Origin: Nitrospira sp.
GTDB taxonomy: Bacteria > Nitrospirota > Nitrospiria > Nitrospirales > UBA8639
Direction of reading: 5' to 3'
Assembly (NCBI GenBank): GCA_024760505.1
Contig: CP058931.1
Coordinates: 1,126,001 to 1,190,000, forward strand
DNA: 64,000 nt
Within the stretch, counting starts at the first letter, position 1; the number at the start of each line of letters is the position of its first letter. This document shows positions 34,794-43,567 of this stretch, in pieces. The translations under genes and the position numbers were made by a program. The notes beneath the pieces were generated by a model. It ran no database searches. It was not told the DNA's origin and saw only the letters and a program-made list of their open reading frames with translations.

Positions 34794-35757
34794 ATCATTG
34801 CCGACCGGTACGTCTCCGAAGCTGAATCTCGCCCGGCTTCGAACCTACCCGCTTCAAACCCGTCATTCCAAAGTGAAAATGGCGGATTTTGGTTCACCCT
34901 GGAAGCGTGCTGGTTCCTTTCAAGCCTTCCTTAAAACCTTACCGGATATTTTAGCGGGCAAAACTTTCAGAGCTGTGGTGGCGGCAATCGTTGATGCCAG
35001 ACGACGGGGAAAACCGGTGATCCTCGGCATGGGCGCCCATCCGACCAAGGTCGGTCTTAATCCCATTATCGTGGACTTGATGCGCAAGGGTGTGATTACG
35101 GCCGTGGCCATGAATGGAGCCGTCATTATTCACGACTTTGAGATAGCCTACCTGGGGCAAACCTCGGAGGAGGTCGAAGCCGAAATTGATTCCGGACGAT
35201 TTGGCATGGCAGAAGACACGGGACGCATTTTAAATGAGGCGATTGTGCAGGGATGGCAACAGGGTTTGGGCATTGGCGAAGCGGTCGGCCGGTATCTTTT
35301 GAAGTATCCCAGGCAATTTCCACATCGGCGAAGGAGTTTGCTGGCGGCCGGTGCGCAACTTGGTCTTCCCGTCACGGTGCATGTGGCGATCGGGACCGAT
35401 ATTATTCACATGCATCCCCAGGCAAACGGCGAAGCGATTGGTGGCGGCTCGTTATTGGATTTTCGCAAGCTGGCCGCAGTGGTGTCGAAGATGGAAGGGG
35501 GCGTGTATATCAATTTGGGATCAGCGGTCATGATGCCGGAAGTCTTTCTCAAAACCGTAACGTTGGGGCGGAATCTGGGACGAGCCTTAAAACAGATCAC
35601 GACGGTGAATATGGATTTTCTCCCCCATTACCGGCCCATGACCAATGTTGTCAAACGCCCAACGCAAAAAGGTGGAAAAGGTTATGCGCTGACCGGCCAT
35701 CATGAATTGATGGTGCCGCTTTTGGCCGCCGCCGTGCTGGAGGGGCTGGGCAGGTGA
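34780..35757 (+). CDS. Conserved protein, deoxyhypusine-synthase-like Rossmann fold
   Basis: Function not known. Pattern resembles a bacterial family of about 320 residues with VILGMGAHPTKVGLNPIIVD, VTAVAMNGAVIIHDFEIAYL, GRFGMAEDTGRILNEAI and GGGSLLDFRKLAAVV plus GGVYINLGSAVMMPEVFL, reminiscent of the NAD-binding fold of deoxyhypusine synthases. I would not assign that activity: no spermidine site is visible and no eIF5A exists here. Start uncertain: GTG 34780 (overlapping gmhA by 14 bases) fits the family N-terminus RTYPLQTRHSKVKMADF; TTG 34762 and ATG 34879 are alternatives. The gmhA neighbour suggests a sugar role. Confidence 0.55.
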   Translation: MTRAKSLPTGTSPKLNLARLRTYPLQTRHSKVKMADFGSPWKRAGSFQAFLKTLPDILAGKTFRAVVAAIVDARRRGKPVILGMGAHPTKVGLNPIIVDLMRKGVITAVAMNGAVIIHDFEIAYLGQTSEEVEAEIDSGRFGMAEDTGRILNEAIVQGWQQGLGIGEAVGRYLLKYPRQFPHRRRSLLAAGAQLGLPVTVHVAIGTDIIHMHPQANGEAIGGGSLLDFRKLAAVVSKMEGGVYINLGSAVMMPEVFLKTVTLGRNLGRALKQITTVNMDFLPHYRPMTNVVKRPTQKGGKGYALTGHHELMVPLLAAAVLEGLGR

Positions 35758-35827
35758 GGTATTCTCGGGTGGCTGCGAATTTATAGACACGGGATAATCA
35801 GGTGCGGGCTTAAGGAGGAGAACCCTC

Positions 35828-37237
35828 ATGAAAAAGAAAATTCTCATCGTCGATGATCATCCCGACATTGTCCTCATGCTGACAGACCGCTTAGAGGCCC
35901 TGGGTTATGACACGATTTCCGCTGGAAATGGCCAAGAAGCGTTGGAGAAATATGAGCAGGACTTTCCTCATCTCATGCTGTTGGATTTGGAAATGCCACA
36001 GATGGCCGGCATGGAAGTGTTGCACCAATTAGCCAAAATGAGTGTGAAAAAAAATGGAGAGGCTGATTCTCAGACCTTTGGCGGAGGAGAGTGCCTCCCG
36101 TTGCCTGTGGTGGTCATGACGGCTCATGGCACAATTTCCAAAGCCGTTGAAGCCATGAAAGCCGGAGCGTATGACTTTCTCACGAAACCTATTGAGCTGG
36201 ACCATCTGGCCATTGTCCTCAAAAAGGTCCTAACGCGGGAAGCCTTAGGGCGGCAGGTTGCTGCGTTGCGCACGGAGGTGGAAAGCCGGTATAGCCAAAT
36301 CGTGGGAAATAGCTCTCAGGTGCATTCAATGGTGGAGTTGGCAAAACGGGCTGCCGAAGCTGATGCTACTGTGTTGCTGCTGGGAGAAAGCGGGACGGGG
36401 AAGGAATTGTTTGCCCGGTCCATTCACCAATGGAGCGACCGGCGGGATATGCCCTTCAGCATCATCAATTGCGTGGCTCTCACGGAAACCCTCCTGGAGA
36501 ACGAACTCTTTGGGCATGAAAAGGGGGCGTTTACCGGTGCAGACTCTCTCCAGAAGGGGAAAATCGAAGCCGCGGATGGGGGAACCGTTTTCCTGGATGA
36601 AATTGGCGATATGCCGCTGGGGCTTCAGGCTAAATTACTCCGGGTGCTTCAGGATCATGAGTTTCCCCGGGTAGGTGGGACGCGATTGGTCCGCGTCAAC
36701 ATTCGGGTGATTGCGGCCACCAACAAGGATCTGAAGCGAGCGGTTAAAGAGAGGACCTTTCGGGAAGACCTGTATTTCCGGCTGAATGTCGTGAACTTGT
36801 TGTTGCCTCCATTGCGGGATCGTCCCGAAGATATCATTCCTCTTGCCGAACATTTTTTAGCCCGCCACATGCGGGAAATGAAAAAACGGAAGCGGAGTTT
36901 TTCCAAGTCTGCCATTAAAACGATGCGATGCTACGCATGGCCCGGCAATATCCGGGAACTGGACAATGCGATTGCTCGAGCAGTGGTGTTGGGAGTAGAG
37001 GAAGAAATTTCTCCAGACCTCTTGGGATTGGGGGGAGGAAAAGACGAACTCGAAGAGATCGACAATCTCCCCTACCATGAATCCCTGGACCGGTTCGGTA
37101 CCCGCATTCTGGAGCAGGCCATGCGTCGAAGCAACTGGAGCCAAACCAAAGCCTCAGAACTCCTTGGACTTCAACGCACTTACCTCTCTCGCCTCCTCAA
37201 ACAAAAAGGCATTCAGCAAGGGACTGAGAGTTCCTGA
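35828..37237 (+). CDS. NtrC-family sigma54-dependent response regulator
   Basis: Enhancer-binding activator of sigma54 promoters. The 469-residue product has a REC domain (IVDDHPDIVLML, Asp53 phosphoacceptor in LLDLEMP), with an unusual insertion of about 18 residues before PVVVMTAHG. The AAA+ domain has LLLGESGTGKELFARS, ELFGHEKGAFTGAD (sigma54-contacting GAFTGA) and Walker B GGTVFLDEIGDM, with WPGNIRELDNAI. A C-terminal Fis-type HTH follows (SQTKASELLGLQRTYLSRLLKQKG). AAGGAGGAGAA lies just upstream. It is the nearest and only sigma54 activator in the window and a good candidate for the palindromic sites at 39002, 43426 and 49668. The cognate kinase may be at 39066-41393 or 52935-54902. Confidence 0.92.
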   Translation: MKKKILIVDDHPDIVLMLTDRLEALGYDTISAGNGQEALEKYEQDFPHLMLLDLEMPQMAGMEVLHQLAKMSVKKNGEADSQTFGGGECLPLPVVVMTAHGTISKAVEAMKAGAYDFLTKPIELDHLAIVLKKVLTREALGRQVAALRTEVESRYSQIVGNSSQVHSMVELAKRAAEADATVLLLGESGTGKELFARSIHQWSDRRDMPFSIINCVALTETLLENELFGHEKGAFTGADSLQKGKIEAADGGTVFLDEIGDMPLGLQAKLLRVLQDHEFPRVGGTRLVRVNIRVIAATNKDLKRAVKERTFREDLYFRLNVVNLLLPPLRDRPEDIIPLAEHFLARHMREMKKRKRSFSKSAIKTMRCYAWPGNIRELDNAIARAVVLGVEEEISPDLLGLGGGKDELEEIDNLPYHESLDRFGTRILEQAMRRSNWSQTKASELLGLQRTYLSRLLKQKGIQQGTESS

Positions 37238-37946
37238 TCATTTTTGGATTTTGAGGAACCGGGAAAAGACTCCCCAAGGTTCAAACGACCAATTATTTAC
37301 TGCTAAATGGGAATGAGGACCTATTGTCCTATTTGGAATTGGTCCGAATGCTGGCATTCGTACTGATATCCCCATGAAAAACCGCCTGCTGGGTTCCGGA
37401 AAACCAGTTTGTGGGCATAGTGGGAATCAGTCAGGTTAGACATGTTAAACATCATAAGCCCTTGGCAACTGAAATACCTTGTGTCGAGCCTGTACAAAGC
37501 GTGGTGGTGAGTCCGGGTTGGGTGAGGGGGCAAGAAGTTCTCCAATATCAAAAGGCTGGAGACTTTTCTTCTTTTGAAAGAATGCCAAGTGGTCGGTTAC
37601 TTCGGTCAGGAAAAAAATGGGGTTTCAGATTCGCCGCCGAGCAGAGGGAGGCTAAAAAACAGACACAGGCATATCCTGAATTCGTAGCGGCTTTTTAAAG
37701 GCATTCTGAATGCCAGTTTCATCATTGAGGGTTGCAGCTTGCTTAACCCCACGAATTTCCTCAGCTACACTCAAAAGTCCCTCATGCTTTTTGGTTCCTT
37801 CCTGAGTAGTCGTATTCAATTCCTTTGACTTGCTATCATTTCTCTGCGGACAGATTCTCAGTCGTGTGAGCTTTGTGAACGGGTTTCATGGTTTCGGACC
37901 CGGCCGTCTACAGAGTGGTATGAGGACCTGGGCGCCGAACAAAATT
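37238..37946. other. Gene-poor spacer with a possible small broken gene
   Basis: Mostly non-coding. On the minus strand, 37652-37889 reads as a hydrophilic product that opens MKPVHKAHTTENLSAEK and, after a one-base frame change near 37838, continues to a coherent NDSKSKELNTTTQEGTKK ... VSVF end at TAG 37654. The family is not recognised and no strong ribosome site is seen, so I give it low weight. No other feature stands out. Confidence 0.3.
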
Positions 37947-38837
37947 TTAGGCCTTCGGGGATTTCTCCACTACAGGACGGGTTACCGCGCAGGTAAATTC
38001 CTGGCCTTGAAAATTGAGCAGGTACACTGAAATCTCAATAGGGAATTCCTGGCCATTTTTGTTGCGGTGGATGGATGGATACGATAAGGGTTGACCCTTT
38101 CGTAAGCTTTCCAGCCGTTGTTGGAATTTTTCATTGTCATGGTAGGGGGCAATGTCGGGAATTCGAAGGGTTTTGAGTTCTTCCTGTGTATAGCCTAAGG
38201 CGTCGCAAGCCGCCTGATTGGCAAAACGTAAGCGTTTATCCGAATCTGCCACCATGATTCCATTGGGTACATGATCAAAAGCGAATTGCATCAGTTGAGC
38301 GTACTCTGCCAGCTGTTCATAGGCGGTGAGGTTCAATGGGTGCTGCGTTGCGTCCTGAAGGGAAGTCCCGGTTGAGCTTGGTTGAAGAAGGGAAGGGAAG
38401 GTAGCAATGGGATGGGTGGGTGCGAAAGAGCCTTGCCACCCTGCGATCGCGATGTTTCGTGCCAAACAGGCTCGATGAATGGCGGATTTAACTTCCTGGC
38501 GTTGGTACGGTTTGGTGAGGTAAGCAAAGGCTTTATCGAGGATGTCCGGATGGGCAGTCCTTCGTAAGGAGGTAAAGGCGGTCAACAGGATGACGGGCAG
38601 GTGTGGATGGGCCTGAGAAAGTTCGTTGAGCACTTCAATGCCATCCCGATCTGGAAGTCCGACATCAAGAAGTACGATATCATACGATGATGTCGAACTT
38701 TTTTGGAGGGCGGCCCCTCCGGTCTCTACAGAATCCACCTCAAAGCCTTCCTGCCGAAGGTAGTCAGAGAGGGCAAGAAGAATGTCGGTGTCGTCATCCA
38801 CGAGCAAAATGCGCGGCTTCGTGGACAAGGTTGACAT
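37947..38837 (-). CDS. REC-PAS response-regulator protein without output domain
   Basis: The 296-residue product (start 38837, AAAGGAAAC upstream) has a REC domain with RILLVDDDTDILLAL, the phosphoacceptor in IVLLDVGLPD and the Lys in YLTKPYQR. A low-complexity linker leads to a PAS domain (FAFDHVPNGIMVADSDKRLRFANQ, GYTQEELKTLRIPDI, IHRNKNGQEFPIEISV). There is no DNA-binding or enzymatic domain, so it probably acts through partners. It is similar in organisation to the protein at 48622-49455. A duplicated GTATC-N6-GATAC site lies about 170-195 bases upstream of its start. Confidence 0.85.
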   Translation of the reverse strand: MSTLSTKPRILLVDDDTDILLALSDYLRQEGFEVDSVETGGAALQKSSTSSYDIVLLDVGLPDRDGIEVLNELSQAHPHLPVILLTAFTSLRRTAHPDILDKAFAYLTKPYQRQEVKSAIHRACLARNIAIAGWQGSFAPTHPIATFPSLLQPSSTGTSLQDATQHPLNLTAYEQLAEYAQLMQFAFDHVPNGIMVADSDKRLRFANQAACDALGYTQEELKTLRIPDIAPYHDNEKFQQRLESLRKGQPLSYPSIHRNKNGQEFPIEISVYLLNFQGQEFTCAVTRPVVEKSPKA

Positions 38838-39001
38838 GTTTCCTTTCTTTGGAGGCAAATCAGAGGATTGTAAAATTTTGGTAGACAAGGTTACCTAGAA
38901 TTATCCCTACTTTCCTCCAGCCATTCAAAAAGCATTGCAATTTATAGGCTTGCCTAAATGTTTGTTTTTCGAGGAAAGAGGAAATTGTCAAAATTCATAA
39001 T

Positions 39002-39038
39002 GTATCTGTTCAGATACCTCTTGTATCGAAACGGATAC
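39002..39038. promoter_or_regulatory. Duplicated palindrome GTATC-N6-GATAC (locus A)
   Basis: Two copies: GTATC 39002-39006 / GATAC 39013-39017 and GTATC 39023-39027 / GATAC 39034-39038. Centre-to-centre distance is 21 bp, two helical turns. It lies upstream of the REC-PAS gene at 38837 and just downstream of the histidine-kinase gene. On the minus strand TTGACA follows about 11 bases later. No convincing sigma54 promoter was found between this site and the gene. Confidence 0.75.
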
Positions 39039-39065
39039 ATGTTTGACAGACCGCCTTGGTGATTC

Positions 39066-41393
39066 TTAGGAGGGTGTGGTCGAGGGTGTGACGGGTAAGA
39101 TCACACAGAAGCGACTACCCTCTCCGGGGGTACTTTCCACCCAAATCGATCCACCGTGGAGCTCGACTAAACTCTTCGTAATAGCCAGGCCGAGGCCAGC
39201 TCCGCGATTTTTCATTTCAGAGGATTGCCCACGGTAAAACCGTTCAAAAATCGTCTGTTGTTCCTCGAGAGGAATGCCGCAGCCGCTATCAATGACACAG
39301 GTTTGAATCATACCGTCGTCCCGCTGGTTGACTTCCACTGTCACGGTTCCGGGAGATTCTGTAAATTTGAGGGCGTTGTTGATGAGGTTGGTAAAAATCT
39401 GAATGAGTTTATCCCGATCGCCCTGGATGAATCCGATGGGATCGGAAATATGGGCTTCGAGAATGAGCGAACGTTCTTGCGCGATGGATTGCAACGTTTC
39501 CACAACCTCTCTGGCGAGGCTGCCCATGTTGACGGGGCCCCGGTGCAAGTCCATGCGGCCTGCTTCGATGCGGGAAAGGTCCAAGAGATCATTGATCATC
39601 CGAGTGAGTCGTTCGATATTGTATTTCATCCGTTCAAGATAGAATGATTGTCGGTCATTCAGATTACCGACCAAGCCATCCAACATGTTTTCCACCAACC
39701 CTTTAATAGAGGTCATCGGCGTGCGAAGTTCATGTGAGACAATGGACACGAAGGAGGACTTCAACCGGTCTAATTCCTGAAGACGTTCATTGGCGGACTG
39801 CAGGTCTTGCGTGCGTTCTTTGACTCGTGCTTCGAGCGTTTGAGCAAGTTTTTCGACTTCCTCATAGGTTTGTGCGTTATCGATGGCTACCGCCACGTGA
39901 CTGGCTATGGTCAACAGCAAATCCAGATCTTCCTGTGTGCAGCGTTGATGGCCCCGATCGGCTCCCAGATATCCCAGCACGCGTTGATGACTCAGCAGCG
40001 GGGCGCACACAAAAGAGATCACTTCCATTTGTCGACAGATGGGAAGAATGAGAGGGCTCATCTGATGGGCTATTTCCTCCAGATCGTACGCCAAGACCGG
40101 ACGTCCGTGGAGCAAAAGGGTTTCATCTATGCTTCCTGGAGAAATAGGAAATTCAAGGTGTCGAATTTGCTTCTCTAAATTCAGGGGCACCCCTGACACA
40201 TCGGAGACCATGGCCTTGGTGCCTCCAGGGTTCTGAAGAACCAGGATCATGCGTTGGAATCCCAGATTTTTTCGAAGAAGCTTCAGGACGGTGGAAAACA
40301 GTTTTTGGACATCGAGTGTCGAGGTAATCACAATTCCGGTTTGATGCAAGGTACTGAGTTGTGTGACCTGCTTCGTGATGGTGTGAACATAATGAGAGAT
40401 GGCTTCTTCACGTTGTTGGAGGGCTCGCGCCATCCGATCGATGCTGGTGGTGAGTTGTCCCACTTCATCCTGCGTGTCTGCAGTGACCGTCACGGACAAA
40501 TCTCCTTCAGCGATTTTATGAGACATTTCCGCCAATCGGCGAAGAGGCGTGACGATGCGATTGGCTAACAGAATGGTGAGAAGAATACCCACAACGATGA
40601 TTCCCAGGGTGAGCAGACCGATATTCCATACTGTTTCGTTGAGGGATTGTTGCATGGGTGCAGTGGTTATGCCGATTTGAATGATGCCGATGAGGCTGGA
40701 TTGTCTCGAGGAAACCTTGGGACTGGCTTGAAGGGTTTCTGAGGACAGCAGTTCTAAAGTCGAGGCTAGTTCATGATTTCGGTAAACGGGAAGGGCGAAG
40801 TCATAAATGGTTTCTGATCCAAACATGAATCCCTCTGCAGACTTCTTTTCCGCGGATCTTTTAGGCAGGAGTCCTTTTTTGAGAGGTGAGGAATATAAGA
40901 CCGTCATGAGCGGTTCAATTTTAGAAACTTTGGAAGCCGCTGTGATGAGTGTTTCCGTGAGGGAATCATCCGGAAATAAGGGCTGCGTTTCGTCACGACG
41001 TAACTTCGTGATATCCACTAACTTCCCTTTTGATTTTTCGACTAACACCTTGCCGTCCTGGTCTCTTGCGATGGCGTAGACGACTTCCGATAGGGATATT
41101 GCGCCCTCCAGCATTCTCTCCAGATAGGGCAAATCCTGGTTGATTAATCGATTAAGGCTTATATTCTGCAGTGTTCTAATCAGAACCTTGCCCGTATTGA
41201 GCAGGGAGGTTTCCATGACCTCGGCTTCCTGTTGGATGAGATATCCACTGAGACTTGAGCAGGCGAGAACAATAACCAGGCTGACGAACAAGGAAAATTT
41301 TGTTCGCAAGGTGAGATACCCTGGCTCCAATCCAGTCGGTTCAGTTGGGAGGGGCGGCGATGGATGGGCGTGTGGCGGGTTAAAATTGCTCAT
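39066..41393 (-). CDS. Membrane histidine kinase with HAMP and GAF domains
   Basis: The 775-residue sensor kinase has a transmembrane helix (FSLFVSLVIVLACSSLSGYL, about 33-52), a large extracytoplasmic region, a second helix (GLLTLGIIVVGILLTILLA, about 261-279), and HAMP (NRIVTPLRRLAEMSHKIAEG). A GAF domain follows (ILDVQKLF-type, CAPLLSHQRVLGYLGAD), then coiled coil (LEARVKERTQDLQSANERLQ), HisKA with FVSIVSHELRTPMTSIKGLV (phosphorylatable His) and HATPase with FTNLINNALKF, DSGCGIPLEEQ and GAGLGLAI. It overlaps the upstream binding-protein gene by 14 bases, so the two form a sensing pair. Its partner regulator may be the NtrC-type gene nearby. Confidence 0.92.
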   Translation of the reverse strand: MSNFNPPHAHPSPPLPTEPTGLEPGYLTLRTKFSLFVSLVIVLACSSLSGYLIQQEAEVMETSLLNTGKVLIRTLQNISLNRLINQDLPYLERMLEGAISLSEVVYAIARDQDGKVLVEKSKGKLVDITKLRRDETQPLFPDDSLTETLITAASKVSKIEPLMTVLYSSPLKKGLLPKRSAEKKSAEGFMFGSETIYDFALPVYRNHELASTLELLSSETLQASPKVSSRQSSLIGIIQIGITTAPMQQSLNETVWNIGLLTLGIIVVGILLTILLANRIVTPLRRLAEMSHKIAEGDLSVTVTADTQDEVGQLTTSIDRMARALQQREEAISHYVHTITKQVTQLSTLHQTGIVITSTLDVQKLFSTVLKLLRKNLGFQRMILVLQNPGGTKAMVSDVSGVPLNLEKQIRHLEFPISPGSIDETLLLHGRPVLAYDLEEIAHQMSPLILPICRQMEVISFVCAPLLSHQRVLGYLGADRGHQRCTQEDLDLLLTIASHVAVAIDNAQTYEEVEKLAQTLEARVKERTQDLQSANERLQELDRLKSSFVSIVSHELRTPMTSIKGLVENMLDGLVGNLNDRQSFYLERMKYNIERLTRMINDLLDLSRIEAGRMDLHRGPVNMGSLAREVVETLQSIAQERSLILEAHISDPIGFIQGDRDKLIQIFTNLINNALKFTESPGTVTVEVNQRDDGMIQTCVIDSGCGIPLEEQQTIFERFYRGQSSEMKNRGAGLGLAITKSLVELHGGSIWVESTPGEGSRFCVILPVTPSTTPS

Positions 41394-42339
41394 CGAACTG
41401 CCTTAGGAGGTCAAAAGTGATGGATAAGCCCAAATGCCTTGCGGACCTTAGATTGATGGAACGCCGAACACGTCCGGGTGATATGATTGTTCCCAATAGA
41501 GGCGGAGAAGTCTGCCGGGCCAACTGGTGAGATAGCTGAGCTGCCAGTTTGCCAATTTCCGCATAACGGAAGTACGTTCCGACGACGGCGCCGCTGCGCA
41601 CTAAATCAGCAGAGAAGCCGAGGAGGGGGACATTGGCTTCCAAGGTCGTACTTAGCAAAAAGTCGAGGGTGTTTTCGTTTAGGATGGTACTGTCTGGCAG
41701 GAGCCACAAGGCGTCGATGCGATTCTTGATGGCATTGAGTGCTTTCGAGACATCTTTCTCGGCAGATACTTCCTCCGTGACGATCCTGATTCCCGACGCC
41801 TCCGCGTCTTGCAGAAGCTGGTTCAACATCCCTTTCGTTTTTTCTGGATCGAAGAGCACGCCGATGCGTGAGACATTGGGAACCAGGGTTTGTAAGGTTT
41901 GCAGGCGTTGGTGAAACGGGATACGAAAAGAGAGGCCGACCATGTTGTCTGTCGGTAAGCCATATTTTTTCGGGTTAATAACCACACAAAATATGACGGG
42001 GATTTTCTGAATTTGGAGTTTGGCGGTCACAGCCGCTTTTAACCCCACGGCCAACACGACTTTGGCATTGGATGCGCGAATGCGGCGGGCCAAGTTCCGG
42101 CCTTCTGCCATGTCATCCTTGAGGTCATATTCCGAGGTGACGTGGAGAGAGGGAGGAAGGGCGGATTTAAATGCGGTAATGGCTTCCGAATAGGCGCTGA
42201 TGTCTGCGGACTTCAGTATGGCGACTTCTTCCGCCGAGGTGACAGTGGACAGGTCGAGGAAAAGTCCCACACACACGATCACCCGGACAAGTTTCCTCCA
42301 ATAGGCTGATCGGTGGCAAAAAGCCCTCAAATGGTTCAT
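41380..42339 (-). CDS. Periplasmic ABC-type substrate-binding protein (COG2984-like)
   Basis: The 319-residue exported protein has a signal peptide (VRVIVCVGLFLDLSTVTSA) and a type I periplasmic-binding fold: VAILKSADISAYSEAITAFK, VLAVGLKAAVTAKLQ, PVIFCVVINPKKYGL, RIGVLFDPEKTKGMLNQLL and DALWLLPDSTILNENTLDF. In other bacteria this family often accompanies ABC transporters, but here no permease or ATPase gene is adjacent. Instead the 3' end overlaps the kinase, so it is probably a ligand-binding subunit for signalling. Confidence 0.85.
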   Translation of the reverse strand: MNHLRAFCHRSAYWRKLVRVIVCVGLFLDLSTVTSAEEVAILKSADISAYSEAITAFKSALPPSLHVTSEYDLKDDMAEGRNLARRIRASNAKVVLAVGLKAAVTAKLQIQKIPVIFCVVINPKKYGLPTDNMVGLSFRIPFHQRLQTLQTLVPNVSRIGVLFDPEKTKGMLNQLLQDAEASGIRIVTEEVSAEKDVSKALNAIKNRIDALWLLPDSTILNENTLDFLLSTTLEANVPLLGFSADLVRSGAVVGTYFRYAEIGKLAAQLSHQLARQTSPPLLGTIISPGRVRRSINLRSARHLGLSITFDLLRQFDEQF

Positions 42340-42851
42340 CGTGTCTCAGGGACGTTTATGAGGTTATTCGTTCTACCATATGGCCAGGAAATGGTTGATT
42401 GTTGATTCATTGGAAAGGATGAATAAGTGCCTACATTGCCGAGTGTCTGGTCATAGAGATTCTTCCTTCATATTCTTTCCTTATTGTGCGGGAAAGAATC
42501 GGGGATTTCATTCATCACCAGTATATGCTGTGCGATATTATTTTCCCTCAAAGTTTCCCAGGTTGAGGCGCAAACGCAACTTTCACCATGGAGTCTCACC
42601 CAAATATTGTAAAGAAGCAAGGGTAGTACCGAGGGAAAGCTCGTCACAAAATGTCGGGAAATTTCCTGGTCAGAAATGAGCAGGAATTCAAGTGGATGGG
42701 GGCCTAGGAAGCGAGCTAGACCGGAAACCGTCTAGGGTGGTTACTCAGATGGAATGGGAAAGTACTCTTTAGAGTACTGGAGGAAATACCGCGGTGTTCG
42801 CAACTATTCCCAAGGTCACCCTGGCACCGAATGACTGTGGCTGTAAAAACT
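42340..42851. other. Intergenic region with 8-bp palindrome
   Basis: The region includes a perfect inverted repeat AGTACTCT-TT-AGAGTACT at 42761-42778. The ORF-like reading 42380-42679 has clustered cysteines but no family resemblance or ribosome site and is not called. No RNA gene seen. Confidence 0.4.
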
Positions 42852-43193
42852 TTAAGGTACGCGATGCCACTCGTATTCTGAAACAAACTGGGCGGTAAGT
42901 GAGCGAATCAATCTGGATTCGGCCGTTTCACGTATTATAGGAGTCTGATAATGCGGTTGCCATCCACAATTAAGACAGCGGACCACGGTTTCATTCGAAG
43001 TTTCTCCACCCTCTTGATGCACCAGGCCTTGGCATTTTGGACATTGAGCGAGTGCGTCGGCACAGTAGGCCGATGGATCGGGTCTAAGGGAATCCAAATG
43101 GATGCGAGTATGGCGTCGCCGAATTTTTCTGTGGGTGGTGGCCGAATTATTCGCGGATGAATTGGTTCTTTGTTGGAGAATTGATTTCATCAT
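42852..43193 (-). CDS. Small zinc-ribbon protein, putative sigma54-controlled
   Basis: A 113-residue product starting at the ATG at 43193 with AAAGGGA seven bases upstream. The N-terminal 50 residues are basic (HRKIRRRHTRIHL). Residues 48-79 contain the CPKCQGLVH and CLNCGW pair expected for a zinc ribbon, and the tail is helical. Function unknown. A -24/-12 promoter at 43300-43313 and duplicated palindromes at 43426-43462 lie upstream, in the layout of sigma54-activated genes. Confidence 0.6.
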   Translation of the reverse strand: MMKSILQQRTNSSANNSATTHRKIRRRHTRIHLDSLRPDPSAYCADALAQCPKCQGLVHQEGGETSNETVVRCLNCGWQPHYQTPIIRETAESRLIRSLTAQFVSEYEWHRVP

Positions 43194-43299
43194 GTTGATC
43201 CCTTTCTTAAAATAAATACAGTGGTGAGGTGCCCTTAAGTCTTCAGGACTGTTTACTTTCCATCGCAATTACGCTTCCCGGTGGTACCTAGAGATTCAA

Positions 43300-43315
43300 G
43301 CAAGAGAAGTGCCTG
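43300..43315 (-). promoter_or_regulatory. Predicted sigma54 (-24/-12) promoter for the zinc-ribbon gene
   Basis: On the minus strand CAGGCAC-TTCTC-TTGC has GG and GC exactly ten bases apart, matching the consensus TGGCAC-N5-TTGC. It lies about 107 bases upstream of the start codon at 43193. The duplicated palindromes are centred about 120-140 bases further upstream. Confidence 0.7.
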
Positions 43316-43425
43316 AAGAACTTGAATAAATCCTAGGAAGTAAATGCCGACAATTATTAAGCACTATATGGTGCTAATAAAAATTGAAGCTTACCCAAGG
43401 GCAGAGAGGAAGGAGGAATCACTAG

Positions 43426-43462
43426 GTATCTAAATGGATACAGAATGTATCTCATCAGATAC
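43426..43462. promoter_or_regulatory. Duplicated palindrome GTATC-N6-GATAC (locus B)
   Basis: GTATC 43426-43430 / GATAC 43437-43441 and GTATC 43447-43451 / GATAC 43458-43462; centres are 21 bp apart, exactly as at locus A. It lies upstream of a predicted sigma54 promoter. The spacer bases differ between copies, so conservation is restricted to the half-sites. Confidence 0.8.
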
Positions 43463-43567
43463 ATGTAATGGGTGATGTAAATTTTTAGGGAACGGCATGG
43501 GGTATTGCGTGTATGGGAAAGGGGAGACTGCCTGGCCTTTCATCCTGCGGCGGGAAGGATGATCTGA

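Noticed and set aside
37411..37698. 95-residue plus-strand ORF
   Set aside because: No family resemblance, no ribosome site, and overlaps the better minus-strand reading.
38920..38965. sigma54 promoter GGCAAGCC...TTGCAA upstream of the locus A gene
   Set aside because: GG and GC are 14 bases apart instead of 10.
42380..42679. 99-residue ORF with cysteines
   Set aside because: No ribosome site, composition unlike neighbours, no recognised motif.
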